DNA from: Clarkia xantiana subsp. parviflora
Taxonomy: Eukaryota; Streptophyta; Magnoliopsida; Myrtales; Onagraceae
DNA length: 64,000 nt
Reading direction: 5' to 3'
Assembly (NCBI GenBank): GCA_036873135.1
Contig: JAPTYO010000008.1
Location: forward strand, 30,964,761-31,028,760
Shown here: positions 22,161-32,097 of the stretch, in pieces
How the letters are laid out: each line of letters starts with the position of its first letter
Position numbering within the stretch: position 1 is the stretch's first letter
Program-made: the position numbers and the translations under genes
The notes under the pieces: generated by a model
Database searches by the model: none
What the model was told of the DNA's origin: nothing
The model's input: only the letters and a program-made list of their open reading frames with translations

Positions 22161-22715
22161 ACCCTTTAAATGGTATATACGATACTGCTAGACCAAATAT
22201 ACGCTCTTGGTGGGCGTCGAATATGTTCACGAGACAGGCTCTCGGAGGGCACCAGTAGTTAGACCAAAGATACGCTACTGGTGGGCGTCGAAAACTGTTC
22301 ACGAGACTGGCTCTCGGAGGGCACTTAACGTTTCATAGGATAGGCTCCCGGAGGGCACAAGTTAGACCAAAGATACGCTCTTGGTGGGCATCGAATCTGG
22401 TAGTTTGAAGTCTACCTCAAGATACGCTCTTGTGGGCGTCGAAGGTCGTAGTTTTTAGAAACCACTCTCAAGATACGCTCTTGGGGGCGTCGAGATTCGT
22501 AGTTTTTGGAAACCACTCTCAAGATACGCTCTTGGGGGCGTCGAAGGTCGTAGTATGAAAACTACTCTCAAGATACGCTCTTGGGGGCGTCGAAGGTCGT
22601 AGTATGAAAAGTACTCTCAAGATACGCTCTTGGGGGCGTCGAAGGTCGTAGTATGAAAAGTACTCTCAAGATACGCTCTTGGGGGCGTCGAAGGTCGTAG
22701 TTGACTTGGAAGTCA
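22161..22715. repeat. 49-bp minisatellite in gypsy-1
   Basis: At least five near-identical 49-bp units (starts at 22567, 22616 and 22665 are exactly 49 bp apart) with core CTCAAGATACGCTCTTGG and GGGCGTCGAAGGTCGTAGT. Older, diverged units with GACCAAAGATACGCTC and GGTGGGCGTCGAA lie to the left (22180-22500). Homogeneity rises toward the pol side. Such arrays in the 3' region of Tat elements are a known source of satellites. Confidence 0.9.
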
Positions 22716-22991
22716 TATCTGTGTAAGGATAACGTAATGATTATATCACCACCTTCTTTGAAAGATACTTTTGAGTAACTTCTACTTCATTAAGAGCATT
22801 CATGCTTTATGTACACTTGGGATGCCTTGGGTGGATCAAGACACCCTTTGGAGGAAATCAAAGATAGTTGTAGAGTTGGAGTAACTTCTTGAGTTCTCCT
22901 TCTCAAAAGTTGTTTTTTGGGAAACTTAAACAATTATATGTAATGACTTGAAATAAATCCAAGGATATGGTCTTTTGCTTGTGCTGTCTTC
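22716..22991. other. Gypsy-1 short spacer after pol
   Basis: Non-coding; the pol stop TAA is at 22992-22994. Nothing recognised. Confidence 0.4.
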
Positions 22992-25900
22992 TTAGACGTA
23001 GTACTTCTTTAGGTGTTCTCCACTGAAGGTGTTTGTGGAGATATACCCGTCCCCATCCTCTAGGCGGTAAGCATTTGCATATGGAACTGATGCTATCGTA
23101 TACGGCCCTTCCCACTTTGGAGATAATTTTCTGACTTGGTCTAAGTGTGAGAACTCGTTCTTTCTGAGCACTAGTTCTCCTATGTGGAATTGCCTCTCCT
23201 TGACTTGGCGGTTGTAATATCTTGCGGATACAAGGCGCATTCGTGCCTGTGCTTCCTCTGAGTTCCATCTTTTATCATCCACAAGGTCTAAGTCTAAGAG
23301 CCTTGCTTTGTTGTTCTCATGCTCTTCAAAGTACGTGGTTCTTAGTGATGATACAGCCATTTCTGCTGGTGCCACCGCTTCGGTCCCGTATACTAGGCCA
23401 AATGGTGTTTCTCCTGTGGCTATCTTTGGTGTTGTCCGTACTGCCCATAGAACATTTTCCAGCTCATCTACCCAACTTCCCTTGGTAGCATGGAGTCGTT
23501 TCTTTAAACCGTCTAGCACTATTTTATTTGCCGACTCTACTTGCCCGTTTGTCTGAGGGTGTTTTACTGATGCAAAGCGGTGCTCTATATTCAGCCTTTC
23601 GCAATACCATTGCAGTTTCTTGCTCTTGAATTGTGGGCCATTATCACTTATTATTGCTTTTTGGACTTCGTATCTCGAGACAATGTGAGATTGAATGAAG
23701 TTAACGATTTGCTCGTCTGTTGTCTTTCCCATTGCTTTTGCTTCTATCCACTTGGAGAAGTAATCTATTGCTACTATTATGCAAGTTTTCTGCCCTTTTG
23801 TTCTTGGTAGGGGGCCTATCAGATCAATCCCCCACTGTGCGAATGGCCAGGCTCCCGAGATGGAACTTAGCTTTGCTGCTGGGGCTGTTTTATTTCTGGA
23901 GTACCTCTGGCAGTGATCACATTTTTGTACCAAGTCTGCTGCTTCTTTGCTCATTGATGGCCAATAGTATCCTAGGTTGTAGACCTTTCGGATTATTGAT
24001 CGTGCTCCTTCATGGCACCCCGCATCTCCTTCATGGAGTTCTGCAAGTACTCTCTCTGTTTCTGGGTATGTTATGCATTTGAGGAAGGGTGTGGAGTACC
24101 CTTTTTTGTAGAGTTCATTATCCATCACTGCATAATTTCTAGCCATCCTTTCAATCTTGACTGCCTCTACCTTATCCTTTGGGAGTTTTCCTTCCATGAT
24201 GTACTGACGCATTGTGGTCATCCAGGCTTCTCCTTCATCTATTACTAGAGCCTCCATTTGTTCTATCACTGATTGCATTCTTTTCTCTACAAAGTGAACC
24301 TCTTTGCCTGCTTCTGCCCCTAGGGCTAGTTTGCTTAAGGCGTCCGCCTCTTGGTTTTGTTCTCTTGGGACTGACTCAATGTCGAAGCTTTGGAAGCTCT
24401 TTATTAGGTCCCTGGCTTGCTGTAAGTACTTCTGCATATTTTCAGACTTTGCAGTGTAGATTCCTTTCACTTGATTGACAACTAGTTGAGAATCACACTT
24501 AACTCTTAGGTTCTTTGCCCCTACTCCTTTGGTTATTCTCAAGCCTGTTATCAGTGCTTCGTATTCAGCCTCATTGTTCGTTGCCTTAAAGGTAAGTGCC
24601 ATGGCATAGCGCAGAGGTGTATCTCTATTTGGTGGGTATAGTAGGAGGCCTGCACCTGAACCTCCCCCGTTGGATGACCCATCAGTATGCATCTCCCATA
24701 ACTCTTCTGGTTGTTTCTCCTGACTAATACTCGCCTCGCTTGTAGTTTTGATTTCTCCCAAGTCTTCATCTGGATTAATTCCGGTGAATTCGGCAATAAA
24801 ATCTGCTAGAGCCTGCCCTTTTATAGCTGTTCTAGGGGCAAAGTGAATACGAAACTCACTTAGCTCAATTGCCCATTTGGTTAGTCTTCCCGATGTGTCT
24901 GGTCTTTGGAGGAGGTGTTTCAATGGTTGGTCTGTGAGGACTGTTACCTCATGCCCATGAAAATATGGTCTCAACTTCCTCGCTGATATAATCAGTGTAT
25001 AGAGGTACTTTTCTATTGGCAAGTAGTTGATCTCATACTTTGCCAATGTTTTACTTACGAAGTATACCGACAATTGTGCATCGTTTTCTTCTTTTATTAG
25101 CACCGAGCTTACTGCCACGTTGCTCACGGAGATGTAGAGGTAGAGGGGCTCCTCTGGTGTAGGCTTTGCTAGGGGTGGTAGTGTCTTTAGATGTTGTTTG
25201 AGTTGTTGGAAGGCTTCTTCACATCTTGGTGTCCATTCGAACTTCTTTTTTGCCCTTAGTACCTCAAAGAAGGGTAATGCTTTGTCTCCAATTTTGAACA
25301 GGAATCTGTTAAGAGCTGCCAACCTCCCATTCAGTCGTTGAACCTCTTTGTGCTTCGTAGGTGACTGCATTTCTTCAATTGCTTGTAGTTTCTCGGGGTT
25401 TACCTCTATGCCTCGCTGACTTGCCATGAAGCCTAAAAACTTCCTTGATTGTACCCCAAATGCACATTTTTTCGGGTTTAGGCGGACTTGGTATTGCCTC
25501 ATTCTCTCAAACGTTGAGCGAAGGTTTTCCACATGGTCTTTCTTCTTTTTGGATTTGACGATCATGTCGTCCACGTATGCCTCCATTGTCTTTCCTATCA
25601 TGTCCCCGAAGATTTTATTGACCATTCTTTGGTATGTCGCTCCAGCATTTATGAGTCCGAAGGGCATCACCGTGTAATGGTATATCTCGCTGTCAGCGTA
25701 GAATGCTGTGTGAGGGGCGTCTTCAGGGGCCATTTTTATCTGGCTATATCCTGAGTATGCATCCATGAAGCTCATTAGTTGGTGACCTGATGTTGCATCC
25801 ACTAACTGATCTATTCTTGGGAGTGGATATGAGTCCTTAGGGCATGCTTTGTTTAGGTCGCGATAATCGATGCACATTCTCCAACTTCCTCCCGCCTTCT

Positions 25901-26918
25901 TTACCAGTACTGGGTTTGCTACCCATGTTTGGAATCTAATCTCCTTGATGAAATTTGCTTTCAATAGCCTTTCCACTTCTTCCTGGATAGCTATCTTTTT
26001 GCTTCCTCCCATTGGCCTTACCTTTTGTGTTATTGGTCGCGTTGCCGCGTCTATATTGAGCTTGTGTGAAATTACGTCTTCTGATATTCTTGGCATATCG
26101 CTTGGTGACCAGGCGAATAGATCTTTGTATTCCCTTAGTAAGGCTACCAAGTGCTTTTCCTCTTCCTGAGATAAGGCGGTTCCGATTTTTGCTTTCCTAT
26201 CGGGCTCTTCTATGAGTATTTCTTTTAATTCCTCCATGGGGGCGGGTCTCCCATGATCCTCTCTTGGGTCCTCATCTATTAGTAGGACCTCTTTTGTTGT
26301 TTTCTTCTTACTTAGTGCGATCCTTGCACATTTCCTTGCAACTTTCTGGTTACCCTTTACTTCTCCTATTCCTTGGCTTGTGGGGAATTTCATTTTCTGA
26401 TGTAGTGTTGATGGCACCATACCCCATTTGTTGATTGTAGTGGTACCTAGGACTCCATTGTATTCCTCCATTTCTTCTGTGATGAAGAAAGGGACATCGA
26501 TCTTTAACTGCCTCTGGCCTATCCCCAATGTCACGGGTAGTGTGACTGCCCCCAGTGGGTATGTTGGCTCTCCTGAAAATCCCACCAAGGGGGAGTGAAC
26601 CTGTTTTATGCTAGTTTGCCTTACTCCCAGTATGTTGAGGACTTTCTTGCTAATGATGTTAGGTGAGCTTCCACTGTATACCAGGATTCTTCCAATGTCC
26701 ATATCAGTGATCTTCATTGTTATGACTAGGGCATCCTTGTTGTCTGGTAACACGTGTTCCATGTCTCTTCTTGAAAATTGTATTACATCTTCTTTCTTTC
26801 TTTCTACTTGCTCTTCTTTTGGTTTATGGTCGTCTAACTGTGCCATATACGCTTCTCTGGCATTTGCTGACTCTCCTCCAACTCCATATCCTCCATGAAT
26901 GACATATACGCTTGCCAT
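22992..26918 (-). CDS. Gypsy-1 pol: PR-RT-RNH-aRNH-INT, intact ORF
   Basis: 1308 codons without a stop, from ATG at 26918 to TAA. Order: protease (about 70-165), RT (300-480) with YVDD at 448-451, RNase H (590-690, LTDQPLKHL), a second archaeal-type RNase H (D745 in HTDGSS, E785, D809, D859) and integrase with Cys1000/Cys1003 of the zinc finger and D1032, D1092, E1128. The RT-RNH-aRNH-INT order marks the Tat lineage. The protease box reads YSGSS at 81-85, with Tyr where the catalytic Asp belongs. It could still make an active RT and integrase only if the protein is processed by another element's protease. Gag is absent upstream. Confidence 0.95.
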   Translation of the reverse strand: MASVYVIHGGYGVGGESANAREAYMAQLDDHKPKEEQVERKKEDVIQFSRRDMEHVLPDNKDALVITMKITDMDIGRILVYSGSSPNIISKKVLNILGVRQTSIKQVHSPLVGFSGEPTYPLGAVTLPVTLGIGQRQLKIDVPFFITEEMEEYNGVLGTTTINKWGMVPSTLHQKMKFPTSQGIGEVKGNQKVARKCARIALSKKKTTKEVLLIDEDPREDHGRPAPMEELKEILIEEPDRKAKIGTALSQEEEKHLVALLREYKDLFAWSPSDMPRISEDVISHKLNIDAATRPITQKVRPMGGSKKIAIQEEVERLLKANFIKEIRFQTWVANPVLVKKAGGSWRMCIDYRDLNKACPKDSYPLPRIDQLVDATSGHQLMSFMDAYSGYSQIKMAPEDAPHTAFYADSEIYHYTVMPFGLINAGATYQRMVNKIFGDMIGKTMEAYVDDMIVKSKKKKDHVENLRSTFERMRQYQVRLNPKKCAFGVQSRKFLGFMASQRGIEVNPEKLQAIEEMQSPTKHKEVQRLNGRLAALNRFLFKIGDKALPFFEVLRAKKKFEWTPRCEEAFQQLKQHLKTLPPLAKPTPEEPLYLYISVSNVAVSSVLIKEENDAQLSVYFVSKTLAKYEINYLPIEKYLYTLIISARKLRPYFHGHEVTVLTDQPLKHLLQRPDTSGRLTKWAIELSEFRIHFAPRTAIKGQALADFIAEFTGINPDEDLGEIKTTSEASISQEKQPEELWEMHTDGSSNGGGSGAGLLLYPPNRDTPLRYAMALTFKATNNEAEYEALITGLRITKGVGAKNLRVKCDSQLVVNQVKGIYTAKSENMQKYLQQARDLIKSFQSFDIESVPREQNQEADALSKLALGAEAGKEVHFVEKRMQSVIEQMEALVIDEGEAWMTTMRQYIMEGKLPKDKVEAVKIERMARNYAVMDNELYKKGYSTPFLKCITYPETERVLAELHEGDAGCHEGARSIIRKVYNLGYYWPSMSKEAADLVQKCDHCQRYSRNKTAPAAKLSSISGAWPFAQWGIDLIGPLPRTKGQKTCIIVAIDYFSKWIEAKAMGKTTDEQIVNFIQSHIVSRYEVQKAIISDNGPQFKSKKLQWYCERLNIEHRFASVKHPQTNGQVESANKIVLDGLKKRLHATKGSWVDELENVLWAVRTTPKIATGETPFGLVYGTEAVAPAEMAVSSLRTTYFEEHENNKARLLDLDLVDDKRWNSEEAQARMRLVSARYYNRQVKERQFHIGELVLRKNEFSHLDQVRKLSPKWEGPYTIASVPYANAYRLEDGDGYISTNTFSGEHLKKYYV

Positions 26919-26952
26919 CTGGCCGGTGATAATTAGGCTTTCTATTCGAAAC

Positions 26953-26968
26953 CCACGGACGGCGCCAA
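26953..26968 (-). promoter_or_regulatory. Gypsy-1 primer binding site
   Basis: On the minus strand TTGGCGCCGTCCGTGG follows the 5' LTR after one base. The TGGCGCCGT part fits the 3' end of plant tRNA-Asp; the rest fits less well, so the tRNA identity is uncertain. Confidence 0.7.
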
Positions 26969-26969
26969 G

Positions 26970-27688
26970 TGTTAGGTTATAAGTTTCAGGTCAACGGGTG
27001 GTCGACCTAAACCTTGATCCTCACTGGTGGAATTACGGGTTCGGTGCTCCTAGGTCCTGTCGTTCTGATCCGTGTCTTTCTGTCCTTCGCTTTCTCTTCT
27101 CCGCTTGCCCTGCAAGAGGGGCAATATCAAGCACGGAGGGGGGGTGGTGCTTGATGTACCCTCTCCGATGCTTAAGTCAATACGTTTCTTAGAGAGATAA
27201 AACTTAGAGAGATGTCAGAGCTAAATTGCACACTTAGCCAAGATGATCGAATGAATGGTGGAAATGTTGTATTTATAGGCAACGGTGTCATTAAGGTGGC
27301 TTAATGACATCGTTAACCTTTAAACACAATTAATTAGCCCTTAATCTCGTAATCAAAACCTTAAAGCACGGAGAGATTGGCGGAAATAAACTGAGTATCG
27401 GAGTCGGGAAGTGGTGCCGGGGCCCTTGGGGGGGGGGGAGAAAATCCGACCCCCTAGGGTAGGGGTTGGGTGTGGCCACCCAACCCTTCCCTAGGGGAGA
27501 TAGGGTTGGTCCACCCGACCTCACCTAGGTGAGTCTGCCTCGGTCCGGATGAGTATTTTGGCCTCGTCCGGACCGTTGGTGTTTTCGCGGGGTGTTTGGG
27601 TCGAAGTTTCGATTTACAATCATTAACGGGGTGATCAAAATAAAACGATTCGGAAGTCAACGGGTTCAAATTGGGCGTATATCCATCA
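26970..27688 (-). repeat. Gypsy-1 5' LTR
   Basis: 719 bp partner of 18913-19647; shorter mainly because two G runs are shorter. Directly followed at 27689 by the second CCAAT. Confidence 0.93.
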
Positions 27689-27693
27689 CCAAT

Positions 27694-28812
27694 AATCCAT
27701 TTACGGTATTAAACAATCGTCTCGGCAATGGTACCGCAGATTCCACGAGGAAATTGTTGGAAACTTATTCATGAACCTCCACGAGGATCCATGCGTGTAT
27801 TCAAAGACCTCCGAGTCTAAGTACGTCATCTTAACCTTATATGTGGATGACATACTCATTGCTGCGAACGATGTGAGTTTCATGAATGAATCAAAGTCCT
27901 GGTTGGCATCTGTATTTGAGATGAAATACATGGAAGAGGCTACGTACATCTTGGGCATTAAAATTTCTAGAGATCGTGCTACCTAGAGGTTATATCAATC
28001 AGGAAGCCTATATCAACAAACTTTTGAAAAGGTTCAGATTACAAGATGCCAAACATGCGGAGACGCCGGTAGTATTTAGGGTGCGCGTTGTCAAAACGTG
28101 ACGGCCCGAAGAACCAGCAAGAGCGTGAACTGATGAGGAGTGCAAATTCTTTAATCATGGTCGGAAGTCTCATGTACGCCATGCTTTGCACTCGTCCGGA
28201 CATCTGTTACGATGTGGGCCTAGTAGCAAGATTCCAATCAGACCGCTATCAACATTTAAAGGCTGTAAAACGGATCATACGTTATCTGAAAGATACTGCC
28301 GAATGCGTACTGTACTATGAGGGCTGGAAGTTAGAATTGACCGGTTACAGTCACGCCGACCATGGTGGCAATCTAGACGATCGTAAGTCCACCACAGGAT
28401 GAGTCTTTCTTCTTGCTAATGCCGCCATTTCATGGACGAGCAAGAAGCAATCCTATGTCGCATTGTCTACAATAGAATCGGAATTCGTTGCTCCCTTCCA
28501 AAAAATGCGCAGGAAGCAGTGTGGCTGAAAAGGCTTCTTACTGCGCTGTTAGATGGCGACGTCGGGATTAAGCCTGTGAAGGTGTACTATGACAGTCAGG
28601 CAGCTATTGCGGTAGTTAAGAATCTAAAGTACCATAGTAGGACTAAACACATTGATGTGAAATATAATTATGCAAAATCTATGGTAGAAGATAATATAAT
28701 CACATTAGAATACTCGCCCACTGATGACATGGTAGCGGACCCATTAACTAAACCATTACGCAAAGAGACATTTGAAAAGCATGTTAAACTGCTTGGATTG
28801 CTTAAGGTTTAA
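27694..28812 (+). pseudogene. Copia B: RT C-terminal half and RNase H
   Basis: Continues the RT cut at 18912: NLHEDPCVY, LTLYVDDILIAANDV (catalytic YVDD), EEATYILGIKI, then LCTRPDICYDVGLV, YSHADHGG (the first RNase H Asp is kept in HADHGG), VYYDSQAAIA and ADPLTKPL. It has stops near 27986 and 28400 and frameshifts near 28075 and 28430. With the N-terminal half it makes a decayed but complete RT-RNase H. Confidence 0.9.
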
Positions 28813-29767
28813 AAGTGGTCGTGTATTTGTGATAACACTTTAATAATTGAAAGTTATATTTTTAATATATGAGAGAATTGTAAATTGAGTTTATGATTCA
28901 TCGACGTCATAATGTTTGATTACATCGGATTTTACGGTCTATAAACTGAGTCATAGGAGGACGCAATCCTCTACCTAAATTATGTTGAATGTGGGCCTTG
29001 CCTCATCACACGGGCATGGTCGTCTTGTAGGAGAGGGGGACCTCTACCATAACAAGACTGGCTAAGAACCAGGGGGTAAACTTGGTTATGCAAAAAAAAT
29101 CATTTGGTTTCGGAGTAACACGACATGATCTTCGTTTTGCACATAGTTGTGATGAATTCTGTTCGTCATTAACCACATTCTGGGCCGGATGAAAATTCTG
29201 CGATAGCATACTTGACATATCCCACTCTTGAAAATGTTCGGGTATGTTATTGACGCGTGCTTCATACTACGTGTTCCATGTTCGACCATGGGGTCATGCT
29301 CGGTAGTGCTAGGTAGAATTCTCGAGATTCGGATGGGCGTAAACTTCTTCACCTCGAGCGTGTGGTTGATCCCGGGAGCCTTATGAAGAGGCACCCGAAG
29401 TATCCTTATGGACTCAGAACTCATATCTAAGGTCAACCTCAATGTGCGCTTCCCGGCGTATGAGCGTAGTGCCGAAGAAAAAGGCCAAGTGACCTCGTCT
29501 CTGAAAACCGGTTGGGTTTGACTAAGGGTATGAGCGATGGGGATGGTCAAGTTCACCTATAATTCACCGACTCTAATATTCACTATGTGGTCACCAGACG
29601 GATATTAGTTGAAGGTTGTAAATACTTGTGCGGATACCTTGGAAAAGTATTCCTATGTGGAAACTAGGCAATTGGAGAATTAACAGTTGACCTAGGATTA
29701 ACAGTTTTTAACAGGTTGATTGGAAATGGGGAATCAACGTTCCGCGGGCGCTACAACACTCCTAACG
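28813..29767 (+). other. Copia B: long 3' untranslated region
   Basis: Collinear with 12788-13690 of copia A. A minus-strand ORF of 156 codons (29086-29556) is open across most of it; matching but broken frames are present in copies A and D. The end of the region, the PPT and the first part of the LTR are deleted at 29767. Confidence 0.65.
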
Positions 29768-29947
29768 TGTAGAGCTTCCTTAACAAGAACCTCTAAGGGT
29801 TCCGTCCGGTGGATCGAGAACTCCCTCAACAAGATCTTGGGACTACGGAAAGCGATTAAGGTATGTGCACATCTTCTGCTGCGTAATTGTGATTACTAGC
29901 ATATACCCTATTTGAGTTTACGTAGTATTTAGCCCCATAATCCAACA
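29768..29947 (+). mobile_element. Copia B: 3' LTR, right end only
   Basis: Matches the last 180 bp of the LTR at 13843-14433, including CTGCTGCGTAATTG and the terminal AATCCAACA. The first 400 bp of the LTR are missing. Its CA end abuts LINE sequence at 29948. Confidence 0.8.
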
Positions 29948-30801
29948 TGTTAGACCAGGTATATTTCGAACCCTTGAAACAAAAATCCATGAGTCCTGCA
30001 TAATTAATCATATCATTAAAGGAGTCTAAACGACTTTGGTCTTTCCTTTGACCTCCGAGCTTCTCATGATGCGCACGGATTTCATTGAAGTCCCCCAATA
30101 AAGCCAAGGTACCGTACGCCTGCAAGCCAGTCGCATTATTGTCTCCTAGTTTTCCAGTATGCGGTCGACCCTCGAATGACCATAAACTCACGTCAAATAC
30201 CACACCACACATTTCACGACGCAGCAAACTGTACAGTCGAGGATATTCTTCGACTGATGCAAAACCACTACGTCAACATCACTCGTCCACCAAAGAACCT
30301 CTAAGGGTTCCGTCCGATGGATCGAGAACTCCCTCAACAAGATCTTGGGACTACGGAAAGCGATTAAGGTATGTGCACATCTTCTGCTGCGTAATTGTGA
30401 TTACTAGCATATACCCTATTTGAGTTTACGTAGTATTTAGCCCCATAATCCAACATGTTAGACCAGGTATTTCGAACCCTTGAAACAAAAATCCATGATT
30501 CCCGCATAATTAATCATATCATTAAAGGAGTCTAAACGACTTTGGTCTTTCCTTTGACCTCCGAGCTTCACATGATGCGCACGGATTTCATTGAAGTCCC
30601 CCAATAAAGCCAAGGTACCGTACGCCTACAAGCCAGTCGCATTATTGTCTCCTAGTTTTCCAGTATGCGGTCGACCCTCGAATGACCATAAACTCACGTC
30701 AAATACCACACCACACATTTCACGACGCAGCAAACTGTACAGTCGAGGATATTTTTCGACTGATGCAAAACCACTACGTCAACATCACTCGTCCACCAAA
30801 G
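29788..30801. repeat. 508-bp tandem duplication across the LTR/LINE junction
   Basis: Unit 1 (29788-30295) and unit 2 (30296-30801) each contain the copia LTR end and about 350 bp of LINE. They differ by a 2-bp deletion and a few substitutions. The breakpoint shows AAG microhomology. This is a local segmental duplication after copia B had inserted into the LINE. Confidence 0.9.
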
Positions 30802-31341
30802 TGCCAGACCCACCCCCCCCCCCCCCCCGAAAAACCCTCCGGCTCTACATACATCGTGTGTTGCATCCCTACTTCCCGACGCGCTCTTTTACACACCTCC
30901 GACTTGTTCTTTGTTTCCCTGAGAAATATGATGGTCGGCTTGTACCATCCCCGAAGATCCTTGATATTTGGAACCGTTAGGTCGGATCCATTTCCCTGAC
31001 AGTTCGAAGAAAGTAGATTCATGTCCGATACAATTCCCTGGCACCGTCAGGTCGGATCCAAACTTGCATCAAGCACCACCAAATATCAAACACACCAAGT
31101 AAGGATTTGCAACAAAATACACCAACAAAAAGCAGATGAATAATGAAGCAAGCCCCTAAATCAGATTGGGGGACGATTCTGATGACCAATCAACAGAGAA
31201 GATCGGAGAAAAACTCAGTCGAGATCCCTGGAATGATCTCTAAAAAACCACCAGTATAAGGTGAATATGATCCCTTAGAAATCAAGGAAAAATACTCCAA
31301 CAGCCAGAGGCGTCAGAAGGTGAAACGGAGCAACAGTGCTC
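29948..31341 (-). pseudogene. LINE (non-LTR retrotransposon) ORF2 N-terminus, endonuclease fragment
   Basis: Minus strand, from about 31022: MNLLSSNCQGNGSDLTVPNIK, the start of a plant LINE ORF2, with the ETK motif of the apurinic-like endonuclease. After a C/G run at 30812-30829 the reading goes on to LALLGDFNEIRAHHEKLGG and FKGSKYTWSN (30175-29950 and its duplicate at 30680-30456). Only the 5' part of ORF2 is present; RT is missing because copia B is inserted there. Sequence from 31023 to 31341 is upstream untranslated region and goes on beyond gypsy-2 at 42704. Coordinates include one duplicated LTR piece (30296-30455). Confidence 0.8.
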
Positions 31342-31346
31342 CGGGA

Positions 31347-32085
31347 TGTTGGATCACGGGCGAAGCTCCGTTACGTTCTTGACGGAAAGCTTGAACTCCT
31401 GGGCTCTGCGTAATCCTGCAAAAGGGGATGACCTGGGTGGTGACCCAGAATCCCTCTCCGATGCCTAAATGAGTATGCGATCAATGGGGTGGTAAGCAGT
31501 AATCTAAGTTCGTATTAGAGAATGTGTTTTCTGAGGTAACTTCCTCCTTTATATAGGAGGGGAAGTTACTCAGTTACCTGAGACTGCGCCTGGCAGTTTT
31601 ACCCATGATTCCGTTTATCTCGTTCGGGATTCCGTATATCTCGCCCCACGCTCCGCGTATCTCGCCCATACTCCGCGTATCTCGGGCACGCCCTGCGTAT
31701 CTCGGGGGAGGTTATCTATATCTCAACCGTCTCCCCACTACTCTGTCTAGTAGGCGGGTTTCTCGGTCTTATCCTCTGATCACAAGTCCCAATTCATATC
31801 GGAGACTCCAGAGTTATCTCATTCTAGGTCACAACCCAGGACCCTTTGTCTCACGAGACAGGTCCAGCCTCCGCGGGGCTTTATTTATCGGGGCCTTTAC
31901 TAAGGAGTATCGAGGCCTACTCAGAGGCTTATTATCGGGAGCATTCAGCTCATATATCGGGACCGCTAAAGTCGGGACCCTTCATACTGGGCTTCTGGGC
32001 CTCCCAGGCCTTTCACGAGGCCCACTGGACCTACTCGTCGTCCATTGGCTGTTAACGGGGCTAACGATTACATCGGAACCCATCA
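31347..32085 (-). repeat. Gypsy-2 3' LTR
   Basis: 739 bp, TGATGGGTTCCG to GATCCAACA on the minus strand. A TATATAAAGG TATA box lies on the minus strand near 31552, and a cluster of CGAGATACGCGG-like repeats lies just upstream of it (31609-31706). Confidence 0.93.
31609..31706 (-). repeat. Short tandem motif cluster upstream of the LTR TATA box
   Basis: Five to six copies of CGAGATACGCGG/CGAGATAAACGG spaced about 16-22 bp, on the minus strand, ending about 50 bp before the TATA box. The same cluster is in the 5' LTR (about 42222-42319). Placement suggests promoter-proximal protein binding sites in U3. Confidence 0.6.
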
Positions 32086-32097
32086 TTTACCCCCAAG
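32086..32097 (-). promoter_or_regulatory. Gypsy-2 polypurine tract
   Basis: CTTGGGGGTAAA on the minus strand, directly before the TG of the 3' LTR. Confidence 0.7.

Larger units (their letters stand above)
18913..27688 (-). mobile_element. Gypsy-1: complete Tat-lineage element, TSD CCAAT
   Basis: 8776 bp between direct repeats of CCAAT (18908-18912 and 27689-27693). In transcription order on the minus strand: 5' LTR (27688-26970), PBS, pol (26918-22992), 49-bp minisatellite, antisense spliced gene, PPT, 3' LTR (19647-18913). There is no gag: 51 bp separate LTR and pol ATG. By eye the two LTRs differ at about 15 positions over roughly 715 aligned bases plus G-run length changes, so the insertion is young. 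It sits in the RT of copia B. Confidence 0.95.

Noticed and set aside
22161..22715. CRISPR-like array (regular short repeats)
   Set aside because: The whole 49-bp unit is repeated with no unique spacers, and the context is a plant retrotransposon.
29086..29556. Confident protein-coding gene in the copia 3' region
   Set aside because: Open only in one copy; listed as a low-interest observation instead of a gene.
30085..30980. Plus-strand ORFs 30085-30423 and 30591-30980 as duplicated genes
   Set aside because: They are the reverse strand of the duplicated LINE endonuclease region.
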